Source: CAYVQE01 sp964454005
Lineage (GTDB): Bacteria > Myxococcota > B64-G9
Direction: 5' to 3'
Assembly (NCBI GenBank): GCA_964454005.1
Contig: CAYVQE010000014.1
Coordinates: forward strand, 1-64,000
Length of the DNA stretch: 64,000 nt
Part shown: one piece after another, positions 1 to 10,169 of the stretch
Position numbering within the stretch: the first letter of the stretch is position 1
How the letters are laid out: the number at the start of each line of letters is the position of its first letter
Translations under genes and position numbers: made by a program
Notes under the pieces: generated by a model
Database searches by the model: none
Told to the model about the DNA's origin: nothing
Seen by the model: only the letters and a program-made list of their open reading frames with translations

Positions 1-1493
<1,493 letters not shown>

Positions 1494-1497
<4 letters not shown>

Positions 1498-2255
1498 GCC
1501 CCGCAGCGACCCTGAAGCTGACCCTGAAGATCTGGCGCCAGCCGGGCCCGGGCGCGCCCGGCCGCTTCGAGACCTACCTGCGCCGGACGGTCTCGCCCGA
1601 CCAGTCCTTTCTGGAGATGCTCGACGATCTGAACGAGGAGCTGGTGTTGGCCGGCGAGCAGCCGGTGGTGTTCGAGCACGACTGCCGCGAGGGCATCTGC
1701 GGCTGCTGCGGCACCATGGTCGACGGCCGCGCCCACGGCGGCCAGCACGGCACCAGCCTGTGCCAGCTGCACATGCGCTCGTTCACAGACGGCGACACCA
1801 TCGTGGTCGAGCCCTGGCGCGCCCGCGCCTTTCCGCTGATCCGCGACCTGATGGTCGACCGCTCGGCCTTCGATGTCATCCAGCAGGCCGGCGGCTATGT
1901 CTCGGTGCGCACCGGCGCCGCGCCCGAGGCGGCCGGCATCCCGGTGCCCAAGCCAGCCGCCGATCGGGCCTTCGACGCCGCCACCTGCATCGGCTGCGGC
2001 GCCTGCGTGGCCGCCTGCAAGAACGCCGCGGCCATGCTCTTCGTCGGCGCCCGCATCACCCACCTCGGCCTGCTGCCCCAGGGCCGACCGGAACGCGAGC
2101 GCCGGGTGCTCGCCATGGTGGCCGCCATGGACGCCGCCGGCTTCGGCAACTGCACCAACGAGGGCGAGTGCTCCGAGGCCTGCCCCAAGAACATCGACAT
2201 GCGCCCCATGGCGCGCCTCTTCCGCGACCACCGCCGCGCCGCCCGCCGCCGCTGA
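1494..2255 (+). CDS. sdhB: Succinate dehydrogenase/fumarate reductase iron-sulfur subunit
   Basis: Electron-transfer subunit of complex II, 253 aa. An N-terminal plant-type ferredoxin domain carries the [2Fe-2S] ligands in CREGICGCCG. The C-terminal ferredoxin domain has CIGCGACVAAC and a later CTNEGECSEACPKNI block for the [4Fe-4S] and [3Fe-4S] clusters. Length is normal for the B-type family. The ATG at 1494 overlaps the sdhA stop by 4 bp, which implies translational coupling and fixes the start. No sdhC or sdhD follows; in this family the cytochrome b subunit usually precedes sdhA, outside this window. The gene is followed directly by a repeat array rather than a clear terminator. Confidence 0.95.
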
Positions 2256-2276
2256 CCGAACCCCCCCCGACCGAGG

Positions 2277-2454
2277 GATCCGCCCGAGGGGTCCGCCCGA
2301 GGGGTCAGGGGAACCGTTGAGCACTTGCACAACGGCGCCCGCCCGAGGGGTCCCCGCCCGAGGGGTCAGGGGAACCGTTGAGGGGGAACCGTTGAGCACT
2401 CGCACAACGGCGCCCGCCCGAGGGGTCCGCCCGCCCGGGGGGTCAGGGGAACCG
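2277..2454. repeat. Intergenic repeat array with GGGGTCAGGGGAACCG units
   Basis: Three exact copies of the 16-mer GGGGTCAGGGGAACCG start at 2301, 2362 and 2439. Between them is a ~43-bp unit present twice (about 2311-2352 and 2386-2428) that begins GAACCGTTGAGCACT. Within each unit CCGTTG and CAACGG can form a REP-like hairpin. The same 16-mer occurs twice more at 16455 and 16499, beside a REP-associated transposase. No gene is supported here. Confidence 0.8.
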
Positions 2455-2480
2455 TGGTGGCACCGAGGCTCCGTCTCGAC

Positions 2481-2903
2481 TCAACTCGCGGCCAACACCG
2501 AAATGCCGCAGCGGGAGGCGACCTCCGCCAGGCCGTGGTCCAGGGTGGCCAAGCCCAGGCCGCGGCGCTCGGCCAGTTCGAGGTAGCTGGCGTCGTAGGC
2601 GGTCAGGTCGTGCTGGGCGGCCATGCGGCGGTGCAGCCGGGCGGCAGGCAAGCCGAGCAGCCAGTCGGTCTTCAGCGGCAGGCGCTCGAGCAGCGCCAGG
2701 CACTCGGCGACGGCCGCCTCCGGCAGCCGGCCCCGGCGCCGGGCCATCTCCAGCGCGTTGCCGAGCTCGGACCAGAACAGCGGCGGTACCCAGAGCGCCT
2801 CGCCCGCGGCCATCCCGCCCAGCAACCGCTCGACAGCCCGGCAGTCCTCATCGGCCAGCGCCAGCGCCAGCGCGGCCGAGCAGTCGAGCACCCATTCGCT
2901 CAT
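2481..2903 (-). CDS. PIN-domain toxin (VapC-like)
   Basis: 140-aa PIN-domain protein, probably the ribonuclease toxin of a type II toxin-antitoxin pair. The N-terminal beta strand ends in VLDCSAAL, giving the first metal-binding acid (Asp7). A mid-protein Glu (SELGNAL) and later Asp residues in TAYDASYLELA and TLDHGLA complete the usual PIN acidic cluster. The start codon overlaps the stop of the upstream antitoxin by 4 bp (ATGA), the classical arrangement with the antitoxin first. PIN RNases typically cleave tRNA or rRNA with Mg2+ or Mn2+; the target cannot be inferred. No gene symbol is given because vapC families are too diverse to assign from sequence alone. Confidence 0.85.
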   Translation of the reverse strand: MSEWVLDCSAALALALADEDCRAVERLLGGMAAGEALWVPPLFWSELGNALEMARRRGRLPEAAVAECLALLERLPLKTDWLLGLPAARLHRRMAAQHDLTAYDASYLELAERRGLGLATLDHGLAEVASRCGISVLAAS

Positions 2904-3157
2904 CGATCGCGGCCCTCGCGCACCAGCGCCGCCACGTCGCTGCGGCCCGGGTACCGGGCCCGAAAGCGGCGCAGCGCCTCGAGCGCAGCGGCCAGCTCAC
3001 GCTCGCCCCCCTCCTCGGCCGCCGGCGGCAGCAGCCGCGCCACCGGCCTGCCGCGGCGCAGGATCAAGAAAGAGCGCCCGCGCTCGGTCTCGCGCAGCAG
3101 CTCCGACAGCCGGGTCTTGGCATCGAAGGCCCCAACCTCTTCCCAGGGTATGGTCAT
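2900..3157 (-). CDS. Phd/YefM-type antitoxin
   Basis: 85-aa antitoxin partner of the PIN toxin. The N-terminus (TIPWEEVGAFDAKTRLSELL) has the Phd/YefM pattern in which a short DNA-binding region contains the AKTRLSELL helix, followed by FLILRRGRPVARL. The charged C-terminal half is the expected toxin-neutralising part. The start at 3157 was chosen over an upstream ATG at 3241 because GGAGGAG sits just before it and homology begins there. A palindrome at 3176-3186 overlaps the likely -10 region, consistent with the autoregulation usual for such pairs. Confidence 0.85.
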   Translation of the reverse strand: MTIPWEEVGAFDAKTRLSELLRETERGRSFLILRRGRPVARLLPPAAEEGGERELAAALEALRRFRARYPGRSDVAALVREGRDR

Positions 3158-3175
3158 GGCTCCTCCTAACAACCA

Positions 3176-3207
3176 GTTTATTAAACCAGTCGCCTCGACA
3201 CAACCAA
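3176..3207 (-). promoter_or_regulatory. Candidate toxin-antitoxin promoter and operator
   Basis: Reading on the minus strand, TTGGTT (3207-3202) is 18 bp from TAATAA (3183-3178). The inverted repeat GTTTA-T-TAAAC (3176-3186) covers that -10 element, 19 bp upstream of the antitoxin start. This is a plausible autorepression site. The -35 match is weak. Confidence 0.35.
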
Positions 3208-3227
3208 TGTTTTCGCCACGGTGGTCA

Positions 3228-3264
3228 CCCGAGGTGCCCACCCGATGTGCCCACCCGAGGTGCC
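3228..3264. repeat. Three tandem 13-bp repeats (CCCGAGGTGCCCA)
   Basis: CCCGAGGTGCC at 3228, CCCGATGTGCC at 3241 and CCCGAGGTGCC at 3254, with exact 13-bp spacing. The reverse complement GGCACCTCGGG differs by one base from GGCACCCCGGG, repeated at 18247-18349, so the two loci may share a repeat family. Confidence 0.7.
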
Positions 3265-3315
3265 AGAGGCATCGTAGAGGCTAGAGGCCGCGATCATTCG
3301 ATACTCAACTTTTGC

Positions 3316-3321
3316 TATAAT
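3316..3321 (+). promoter_or_regulatory. Possible -10 element of the metal-efflux operon
   Basis: A perfect TATAAT in an AT-richer stretch 164 bp upstream of the efflux operon start. No good -35 lies 16-18 bp upstream, as would fit a MerR-type or activator-dependent promoter, but no regulator gene or clear operator is visible. Confidence 0.35.
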
Positions 3322-3484
3322 CTTGGTGGATTAGCTGTGGGCGGTGTTGCTTCAGATGCCGGAACACATCGGTTCCACTCGACAATTGTACCTGCAACCG
3401 GTTGCTCCAACCGGAGACGTGCTTAGATTTGCTTCTACCCCCAGCGCTGCGAGTTCAGTCCGGCGCCTGGTGCAAGGAGCTGCC

Positions 3485-4789
3485 ATGGGAAGGGAACCCG
3501 AAAAACCAGTTCACGGGCGGTCGAATCCATGCCGGGTCGGGATATTGCTGCTGCCCTTCGTCCTGGCCAGCGCGGCTCGGGCGGCAGATGACCCGGCTGA
3601 TCTGGTGCGCCGGGCGCTGGCGGCCAACCCCGAACTCGAGGCCATCGGGCATCGCATCGCCGGCCTGCGCCACCGGGCGCGGGCGGTGCAGCGCTGGGCC
3701 GATCCGGTCTTCGCGGTCGAGTACGGCAACTTCCCCTGGGACAGCTGGAGCATGGGCGACTCGCCGATGACCGCGGTGCAGCTGCGGATGCAGCAGACCA
3801 TCCCGCTGGCCGGCAAGAACGAGCGCCGCCGGGCGACCGTGCAGGGCCACGCCGCGGCGGCAAACCACTCCCTGGCCGCCAAGCGCAACCAGCTGGCCGC
3901 CGAGCTGCGCCGCGGCTACTGGTCGCTGGCCCTGGTGCGCCAGCTGCGCCGGCTGATCGATGATCACGTCGAGCTGGTCGGCGAGCTGATCGCCTCGGTC
4001 CGCGCCCGCTACCAGGTGGGCAAGGCCGGCCAGCACGACCTGATGCGGCTGGAGGTGCTGCAGGCCAGCCTGCGGGACGAGCGGGCCGACTTCGCCCGCC
4101 GGGAGCGCGCGCTGCGCGCCGAGATCAACGCGGTGCTGCACCGCGCGCCGACCACGGCGGTCGACACGCCGGCCGAATTCGATCCGGCCCCCCTGCCCCG
4201 GCGCCCGCTGGACGACTGGTTCACCGCGGCCGAGGCCGGCAACCCGTGGCTGGCCATGCTGACCGCCCGGGCCCGGGCCGAGCGGCTGGCCGCCGACGAG
4301 GCCGGCTACGAGCGCTGGCCGGACATCACCGTCTGGGCCGCCTACCGCATCCGCCATCCGGCCGGCGTCGACGACGGCGGCGACCAGATAACGTTGGGCC
4401 TGTCGCTGCCGCTGCCTGTCGACTACACCGACCGCGCCGCCGAGCAGCAGGCCGTCCACCGGTCGGCCGCGGCGGCCAGCGCGGCGCGCCGCGGTGCCGA
4501 GCTGGACCGCATCCGGGCCCGCATCCAGACCGCGCTGGCCGACTGGGAGCGGGCCGCGGCCAAGGCGCGCACCTATGGCCAGGGCCTGATCCCGGACTCG
4601 CGCCGCACGCTGGAGTCCACCCAGGCGGCCTACCAGAGCGATCGGGCCGACTTCGCCTCGCTCTACCAGGCCGAGCTGCAGCTGCTGGAGTTCGAGCGGG
4701 CCCGGTTGGTGGCGGTCACCCAGACCCACATCCAACGGGCGACCCTCGACGAGTTCACCGGTCGGGCCGCGCCGAGCGACGAGGACTGA
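3485..4789 (+). CDS. TolC-family outer membrane efflux protein (CusC-like)
   Basis: Outer-membrane channel of a tripartite heavy-metal efflux pump, 434 aa. A signal peptide is visible at about residues 17-31 (VGILLLPFVLASAARA). The rest is a TolC-like alpha-helical barrel with two related halves rich in Arg, Ala and Glu; the block SPMTAVQLRMQQTIPLAGK is typical of CusC/CzcC-type proteins. The ATG at 3485 was chosen because AAGGAG precedes it at good spacing and the signal peptide follows; an in-frame ATG at 3344 would add 47 unrelated residues. It is first in a four-gene operon with the adaptor and RND pump 10 bp downstream. The metal is inferred as Cu(I)/Ag(I) from its partners. Confidence 0.88.
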   Translation: MGREPEKPVHGRSNPCRVGILLLPFVLASAARAADDPADLVRRALAANPELEAIGHRIAGLRHRARAVQRWADPVFAVEYGNFPWDSWSMGDSPMTAVQLRMQQTIPLAGKNERRRATVQGHAAAANHSLAAKRNQLAAELRRGYWSLALVRQLRRLIDDHVELVGELIASVRARYQVGKAGQHDLMRLEVLQASLRDERADFARRERALRAEINAVLHRAPTTAVDTPAEFDPAPLPRRPLDDWFTAAEAGNPWLAMLTARARAERLAADEAGYERWPDITVWAAYRIRHPAGVDDGGDQITLGLSLPLPVDYTDRAAEQQAVHRSAAAASAARRGAELDRIRARIQTALADWERAAAKARTYGQGLIPDSRRTLESTQAAYQSDRADFASLYQAELQLLEFERARLVAVTQTHIQRATLDEFTGRAAPSDED

Positions 4790-4799
4790 GGAGGCCACC

Positions 4800-6416
4800 A
4801 TGCCCAAGCCTTTTTCCAGACGTCCGGGCTGGCTGCCGGCGGCGGCCAGCGCCGTCGCGCTGGCCACACTGGCCATCGGCGTCCACTTCAGCGGCCAGGC
4901 CCGGCTCGAACTGCCCGCCGAGGCCCGGGCGGCCGACGAGATCTACTACACCTGCCCCATGCACCCGCAGATCGTCCAGGACGAGCCCGGCTCGTGTCCC
5001 ATCTGCGGCATGGACCTGGTCGAGAAGAAATCGCCGAGCGTGACCGGACAAGCGCGCGATCCTGCTGCGGACAAGGCGGCGAGCGGCGAAGCGGCTGAAT
5101 GCGAGCAGGTCGCGTACTGGGTGGCCCCCATGGACCCGGAGTTCATCCGCGACGAACCGGGCAAGTCGCCCATGGGCATGGACCTGGTGCCCGTCTGCGA
5201 AGGCGATTCGAAGGCCGCCGGCAAGTCCACCAAGACGGTGACCGTGGATCCGGTCATGGTGCAGAACATGGGCGTGCGCGTGGCACACGTGGAGCGGGGC
5301 CCCATCGCGCGCCAGATCCGCACCATCGGCGAGGTGGACGTGGCCGAGGACGAGATCAGCGTGGTCAACCTGCGCTTTTCCGGCTGGGTCGAACGCATCT
5401 ACGCCGACCGGACCGGCCAGCAGGTCAAGCGCGGCCAGTGGCTGTTCTCCATCTACTCGCCCGAGCTGGTCAGCGCCCAGAAGGAGTACCTGCTGGCCCA
5501 CAACACCCGCGGCGCCGACAGCCAGCTGACCCGCTCGGCGGCCGAACGGCTGCGCCTGTGGGACATTCCCGCCAGCGTGCTCGACACCATCATCGCAAAA
5601 CAAAACGTCGAGCGCAGTCTGGTCATCAAGGCGCCGCGCACCGGCTACATCCTGCACAAGAGCGTGGTCGCCGGGGCGCGGGTCGAGGCTGGCCGCGATC
5701 TCTACCGCATCGGCAATCTGAAAAAGATCTGGGTCACCGCCGAGGTCTACGAGTTCGACGCCCCCTGGATCGAGGTGGGCCAGAAGGCCACCATGGAGCT
5801 GTCCTTCCAGCGCGGCCGGCAGTACCGGGGCCAGGTCGGCTATATCTACCCCACCCTGAACGCCAAGAGCCGCACGCTGAAAGTGCGCCTGGAGTTCGAC
5901 AATCCCGGCGTGGAACTCAAGCCCGGCATGTTCGCCACCGTGCGCATCGAGGCCCGGCGTAAAGAGTACGTGCTGCGCATCCCCACCGAGGCCGTCATCC
6001 ACTCGGGCGAGCGCAACATCGTTTTCGTGGCCCGGGGCCTGGGCAAATACGAGCCGCGCCAGGTGGTCACCGGCCTGGTCGGCAGCGATCACAGCACCGA
6101 GGTGCTGAGCGGCCTGCGCGCCGGCGAGACCGTGGTCACTTCCGGCCAGTTCCTGCTCGACAGCGAGTCGCAGTTGCAAGAGGCGGTGCAGAAGATGATG
6201 GACGATCGCCTGCAGGCTCAAAAAAAGCGGGCTGAGTCCGCAGCCGATGCGCCACCGGCAGCATACGATGAGGCCCAGCAGCACCCTGACCACGCCGCCA
6301 CCTACTGGACCTGCCCCATGCACCCGCAAATCGTCCAAGACGAGCCCGGCTCGTGTCCCATCTGTGGCATGGACTTGGTGGAGAAAAAGCGGACGGCCCC
6401 TCAGGGGGCGCCATGA
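4800..6416 (+). CDS. RND efflux periplasmic adaptor with three heavy-metal-binding motifs (CusB-like)
   Basis: Membrane-fusion protein of the metal efflux pump, 538 aa. After an N-terminal hydrophobic anchor or signal (about 11-30), residues 49-77 hold a heavy-metal-binding domain (TCPMHP...GSCPICGMDLV). Residues 106-132 hold a degenerate copy that kept APMDPE and GMDLV but lost the CPIC cysteines. Residues 504-530 hold a third copy whose 27 residues are identical to copy one. Between them lies the HlyD/CusB core with lipoyl-like and beta-barrel blocks (RTGYILHKSVVAGARVEAGR). One N-terminal domain is common in CusB homologs; a C-terminal duplicate is unusual. The gene follows cusC by 10 bp with GGAGG before ATG, and its stop overlaps the cusA start (ATGA). 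Confidence 0.92.
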   Translation: MPKPFSRRPGWLPAAASAVALATLAIGVHFSGQARLELPAEARAADEIYYTCPMHPQIVQDEPGSCPICGMDLVEKKSPSVTGQARDPAADKAASGEAAECEQVAYWVAPMDPEFIRDEPGKSPMGMDLVPVCEGDSKAAGKSTKTVTVDPVMVQNMGVRVAHVERGPIARQIRTIGEVDVAEDEISVVNLRFSGWVERIYADRTGQQVKRGQWLFSIYSPELVSAQKEYLLAHNTRGADSQLTRSAAERLRLWDIPASVLDTIIAKQNVERSLVIKAPRTGYILHKSVVAGARVEAGRDLYRIGNLKKIWVTAEVYEFDAPWIEVGQKATMELSFQRGRQYRGQVGYIYPTLNAKSRTLKVRLEFDNPGVELKPGMFATVRIEARRKEYVLRIPTEAVIHSGERNIVFVARGLGKYEPRQVVTGLVGSDHSTEVLSGLRAGETVVTSGQFLLDSESQLQEAVQKMMDDRLQAQKKRAESAADAPPAAYDEAQQHPDHAATYWTCPMHPQIVQDEPGSCPICGMDLVEKKRTAPQGAP

Positions 6417-9400
6417 TCGACTGGATCATCGAGCACAGCGTCAAGAACCGCTTCTTCGTGGTCATCGTTACCGGTCTGGTGATCGCCATCGGCGTCTGGT
6501 CCATGCTCCACACGCCGGTCGACGCCATCCCCGACCTGTCCGACGTGCAGGTGATCGTCTACACCGAGGTGCCGGGCCAGTCGCCGGGCGTGGTCGAGGA
6601 CCAGGTCACCTACCCGTTGACCACGGCCATGCTCTCGGTACCCTACGCCACTTCCGTCCGCGGCTACTCCTTCTTCGGCTTCTCCATGGTCTACATCATC
6701 TTCGAAGACGGCACCGACATGTATTGGGCCCGCTCGCGGGTGCTGGAGTACCTCAACTTCGTCCAGAGCCGCCTGCCCGCAGGCGTGACACCCCAGCTGG
6801 GCCCGGACGCCACCGGCGTCGGCTGGGTGTACATGTACTCGCTGACCTCCGACCGCCACGACCTGCAACAGCTGCGCTCCATCCAGGACTGGTATTTGCG
6901 CTACGAGCTGATGGCGCTGACCGGCGTGGCCGAGGTGGCCAGCGCCGGCGGCTTCGTCAAGCAGTACCAGATCGAGGTCGATCCAGAGAAGCTGCGGGCC
7001 TACGACCTCAGCCTGCAGCAGGTCAACCGGGCGGTGCGAGACTCGAACATCGACGTCGGCGGCCGGCTGCTGGAGATGGGCGAGACCGAGTACATGGTCC
7101 GCGGCAAGGGCTACGTCCAGTCCTTGGACGACCTGCGCAACATCCCGCTGGCGGTCGACGCCGAAACCCACACCCCGATCATGCTCGGCCAGGTGGCCCG
7201 CATCCAGCTTGGCCCCGAGATACGACGCGGCGTGATAGAGGTCGACGGCAAGGGCGAGGCCGTCGCCGGCATCGTGGTCATCCGCTACGGCGAAAACGCG
7301 CTGGAGGTCATCGACCGGGTCAAGCAGCGCCTGGCCGAACTCGAGGTGGGCCTGCCCGAAGGCGTGGAGGTCAATACCAGCTACGATCGCTCGGTGCTCA
7401 TCCTCGACGCCATCGAAGCACTGGCCGAAAAGCTGGCCGAGGAGATGATCGTCGTGGCCCTGGTGATCATCTTCTTCTTGCTTCACTTTCGATCGGCTTT
7501 CGTGGCCCTGTTCACACTGCCGGTTGGTATTCTGGCCAGTTTCATCATCATGAAGGCCATGGGCATCAACGCCAACATCATGAGCCTGGGCGGCATCGCC
7601 ATCGCCATCGGGGTGATGGTCGACGCCTCGGTGGTGATGGTCGAAAACCTGCACAAGCACCGCGAACGCGAGCCCGGCGCATCCCAGGTCGAATTGGTCA
7701 TCCGCTCCAGCAAGGAGGTCGGCCCGGCGCTGTTCTTCTCGCTGCTGATCATCACCATCAGCTTTTTGCCGGTTTTCACGCTCGAGCAGCAGGAGGGCCG
7801 GCTGTTCACGCCGTTGGCCTACACCAAGACCTTCGCCATTGCGGCCGCATCCGTGCTGGCGGTCACCATCGTCCCGGTGCTGATGTTCTACTTCGTCCGC
7901 GGCAAAATACTGAGCGAGGCCAAAAACCCCATCAGCCGCTTTTTCATCTGGATCTACAAGCCGGTCATCCGCGGCGTGCTGCGTTTCCCCAAATCCACCG
8001 TGCTCGTCGCCGTGTTGATCACCGGCGCCACCCTGGTTCCATACTCCAGGCTGGGCAGCGAGTTCATGCCACCGCTCAACGAGGGCGATCTGCTCTACAT
8101 GCCGACCACCCCGCCGGGCATCAGCATCACCAAGGCCAAAGAGCTGCTGCAACAGACCGACAAGATCATCGCCACCCATCCGCAGGTCGAGCACGTGCTC
8201 GGCAAGGTCGGCCGGGCCGACACCGCCACCGACCCGGCACCGCTGTCGATGATCGAGACCACTATCATACTGAAGGACAAATCCGAATGGCTCGAGGGCA
8301 AGACCATCACGGACATCATCGACGAACTGGATACCATGGTCCAGTTTCCCGGGCTGACCAACGCCTGGACCATGCCCATCAAGACCCGCATCGACATGCT
8401 GGCCACGGGCATCAAGACGCCGGTGGGCATCAAGCTGATGGGTCCCGATCTGGAGCAGCTCTCGGCCATCGGCGAGCGAATCGAAGCCGTCGTCCGCGAG
8501 CTGCCCGACACCTTGTCGGCCTACTCGGAACGGGTGGTCGGCGGCAACTACATCGACATCATCGTGCGCCGCGAGGACGCCGCCCGCTTCGGTCTGACCG
8601 TCGGCGCGGTCAACGCCGTGGTCAAGACCGCCATCGGTGGCAGCGTGCAGAGCGTCACCATCGAAGGCCTCGAGCGCTACCCGATCAACGTGCGCTACCC
8701 CCGGGAGCTGCGCTCCAGCGTGGAGGCGCTCGAACGGGTGGCCGTGCCCACCCCCATGGGCCACGCCGTGCCGCTGGCCCAGGTGGCCGACATCACCATC
8801 AGCAAGGGCCCGCCGATGATCAAGAGCGAGAACGCCAAGCGCACCGCTTGGATTTTCGTCGACCTGAAGACCAGCGATCTGGGGGGCTACGTCGAGCGCG
8901 CCAAGCGGGCGGTGGCCGAGCAGGTCGACATCCCGCCGGGTGTGTCCATCGCCTGGTCAGGCCAGTACGCCTATATGGAGCGCGCCGCCGAGCGTCTGGC
9001 GCTGGTGGTGCCGCTGGCGCTGGCGATCATCTTTTTACTGCTGTTCATGCACTTTCGCTCCATCACCGAGAGCCTGATCGTCATGCTCGGACTGCCCTTC
9101 GCCCTGGTCGGCGGCATCTGGCTGATGTGGGCCGCCGGCTACAACATGTCGGTGGCGGTGGCGGTGGGCTTCATCGCCCTGGCCGGCTTGGCCGCCGAGA
9201 CGGGCATCATCATGCTGGTCTACCTGGACGCGACCTACCGGCGCTGGCGGACAGAGGGACGGCTGCAGCGCTTGTCCGACCTGAACTCGATCATCGTCGA
9301 AGGTGCCGTCGACCGCGTCCGGCCCAAGCTGATGACCGTGGCCACCACCACCATCGGCCTGCTGCCGATCATGTTCGGCACCGAGACCGGGGTGCGCGTG

Positions 9401-9529
9401 ATGAAGCGCATCGCCGCGCCCATGGTGGGCGGGCTGATCTCGTCGACCGTGCTGACCCTGATCATCCTGCCGGCCGTCTACCTCATCTGGAAACGCTGGC
9501 AGCACCGCCGCCAGCTGGCGCGGGATTGA
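6413..9529 (+). CDS. Heavy-metal RND efflux pump (CusA/CzcA family)
   Basis: Inner-membrane proton-driven metal exporter, 1038 aa, normal for the HME-RND family. Twelve membrane segments with two large periplasmic loops are expected. TM4 contains the proton-relay acid in GIAIAIGVMVDASVVMVEN. The periplasmic blocks SEFMPPLNEGDLLYMPTTPPG and GRADTATDPAPLSMIETTI are characteristic of CusA/SilA-type pumps, and several Met residues in the pore domain favour Cu(I)/Ag(I). The start at 6413 overlaps the adaptor stop by 4 bp; an earlier in-frame ATG at 6353 would place unrelated residues before the first membrane helix (IEHSVKNRFFVVIV). Substrate is inferred from family and operon partners. Confidence 0.93.
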   Translation: MIDWIIEHSVKNRFFVVIVTGLVIAIGVWSMLHTPVDAIPDLSDVQVIVYTEVPGQSPGVVEDQVTYPLTTAMLSVPYATSVRGYSFFGFSMVYIIFEDGTDMYWARSRVLEYLNFVQSRLPAGVTPQLGPDATGVGWVYMYSLTSDRHDLQQLRSIQDWYLRYELMALTGVAEVASAGGFVKQYQIEVDPEKLRAYDLSLQQVNRAVRDSNIDVGGRLLEMGETEYMVRGKGYVQSLDDLRNIPLAVDAETHTPIMLGQVARIQLGPEIRRGVIEVDGKGEAVAGIVVIRYGENALEVIDRVKQRLAELEVGLPEGVEVNTSYDRSVLILDAIEALAEKLAEEMIVVALVIIFFLLHFRSAFVALFTLPVGILASFIIMKAMGINANIMSLGGIAIAIGVMVDASVVMVENLHKHREREPGASQVELVIRSSKEVGPALFFSLLIITISFLPVFTLEQQEGRLFTPLAYTKTFAIAAASVLAVTIVPVLMFYFVRGKILSEAKNPISRFFIWIYKPVIRGVLRFPKSTVLVAVLITGATLVPYSRLGSEFMPPLNEGDLLYMPTTPPGISITKAKELLQQTDKIIATHPQVEHVLGKVGRADTATDPAPLSMIETTIILKDKSEWLEGKTITDIIDELDTMVQFPGLTNAWTMPIKTRIDMLATGIKTPVGIKLMGPDLEQLSAIGERIEAVVRELPDTLSAYSERVVGGNYIDIIVRREDAARFGLTVGAVNAVVKTAIGGSVQSVTIEGLERYPINVRYPRELRSSVEALERVAVPTPMGHAVPLAQVADITISKGPPMIKSENAKRTAWIFVDLKTSDLGGYVERAKRAVAEQVDIPPGVSIAWSGQYAYMERAAERLALVVPLALAIIFLLLFMHFRSITESLIVMLGLPFALVGGIWLMWAAGYNMSVAVAVGFIALAGLAAETGIIMLVYLDATYRRWRTEGRLQRLSDLNSIIVEGAVDRVRPKLMTVATTTIGLLPIMFGTETGVRVMKRIAAPMVGGLISSTVLTLIILPAVYLIWKRWQHRRQLARD

Positions 9530-9546
9530 ACCCGAAGGAGGCCATC

Positions 9547-10155
9547 ATGCGAGACCTCGGCAAACGACTGGCGTTCCCACTCGCTCTCGCCGTTCTGCCG
9601 GCTTTGACAGGAGCAGCTAGGGCCGGCGATTCCGACTTCGACACGCAGATGGAACCGGTGCTCGAGTTCTACCTGCCCATCCCCAAGACCCTGGCGGCCG
9701 ACGAGACCGCGGGCGTGCAGCGGGCGGCCGAGCGGATACGCGCGGCCGCCGCCGGGCTCGATCCCAGCGGGGTCAGCGGCGAGCAGCGGGACCATCTCCG
9801 CCAGATCCCGCAGAAGCTCGAGACGGCCGCCGAAAAGCTGGCTGCGGCCGAGGACATCGACGCCATGCGCGAGGCGCTCAAGGCGCTGTCCAAGCCCATG
9901 GCGCTGTGGGCCACGCTGCGCAAGCCAGACGGGGTCAGCGTCATGTACTGCTCCATGGCGCCCGGCTCCTGGCTGCAAAAGGACGACACGCGCATCGCCA
10001 ACCCTTACTACGGCGCCAAGATGCTGCGCTGCGGCGAGATCGTCGCCGGTCCGGGCGCCGGCGACAAGTCCAGCCACATGAAGTCGGGCCACATGAAGTC
10101 CGGCCACATGAAATCCGGCGACGGGCAGCACAGCGAACGGCACGGCGGGCGCTGA
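9547..10155 (+). CDS. Periplasmic DUF3347-like metal-binding protein with C-terminal SGHMK repeats
   Basis: 202-aa exported protein, last in the efflux operon, 17 bp after the pump gene with AAGGAG before its ATG. A signal peptide covers about residues 1-26. The middle is helical. The block VMYCSMAPGSWLQ...NPYYGAKMLRCGEI matches the DUF3347 family found beside Cu efflux genes, with paired Cys and Met as likely ligands. The C-terminus carries SSHMK then two SGHMK units and further His, giving a Met/His-rich tail that could bind Cu(I) or Ag(I). The role as a periplasmic metal chaperone feeding the pump is inferred. Confidence 0.82.
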   Translation: MRDLGKRLAFPLALAVLPALTGAARAGDSDFDTQMEPVLEFYLPIPKTLAADETAGVQRAAERIRAAAAGLDPSGVSGEQRDHLRQIPQKLETAAEKLAAAEDIDAMREALKALSKPMALWATLRKPDGVSVMYCSMAPGSWLQKDDTRIANPYYGAKMLRCGEIVAGPGAGDKSSHMKSGHMKSGHMKSGDGQHSERHGGR

Positions 10156-10169
10156 GCCGTTTGCCGGCC

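Noticed and set aside
2256..2460. CRISPR array
   Set aside because: Repeats are few, irregularly spaced and imperfect; no cas genes nearby.
6247..10155. Long plus-strand open frame of about 1300 codons overlapping the RND pump
   Set aside because: It is an out-of-frame shadow of the pump over most of its length; only its last 202 codons (from 9547) are the real DUF3347-like gene.
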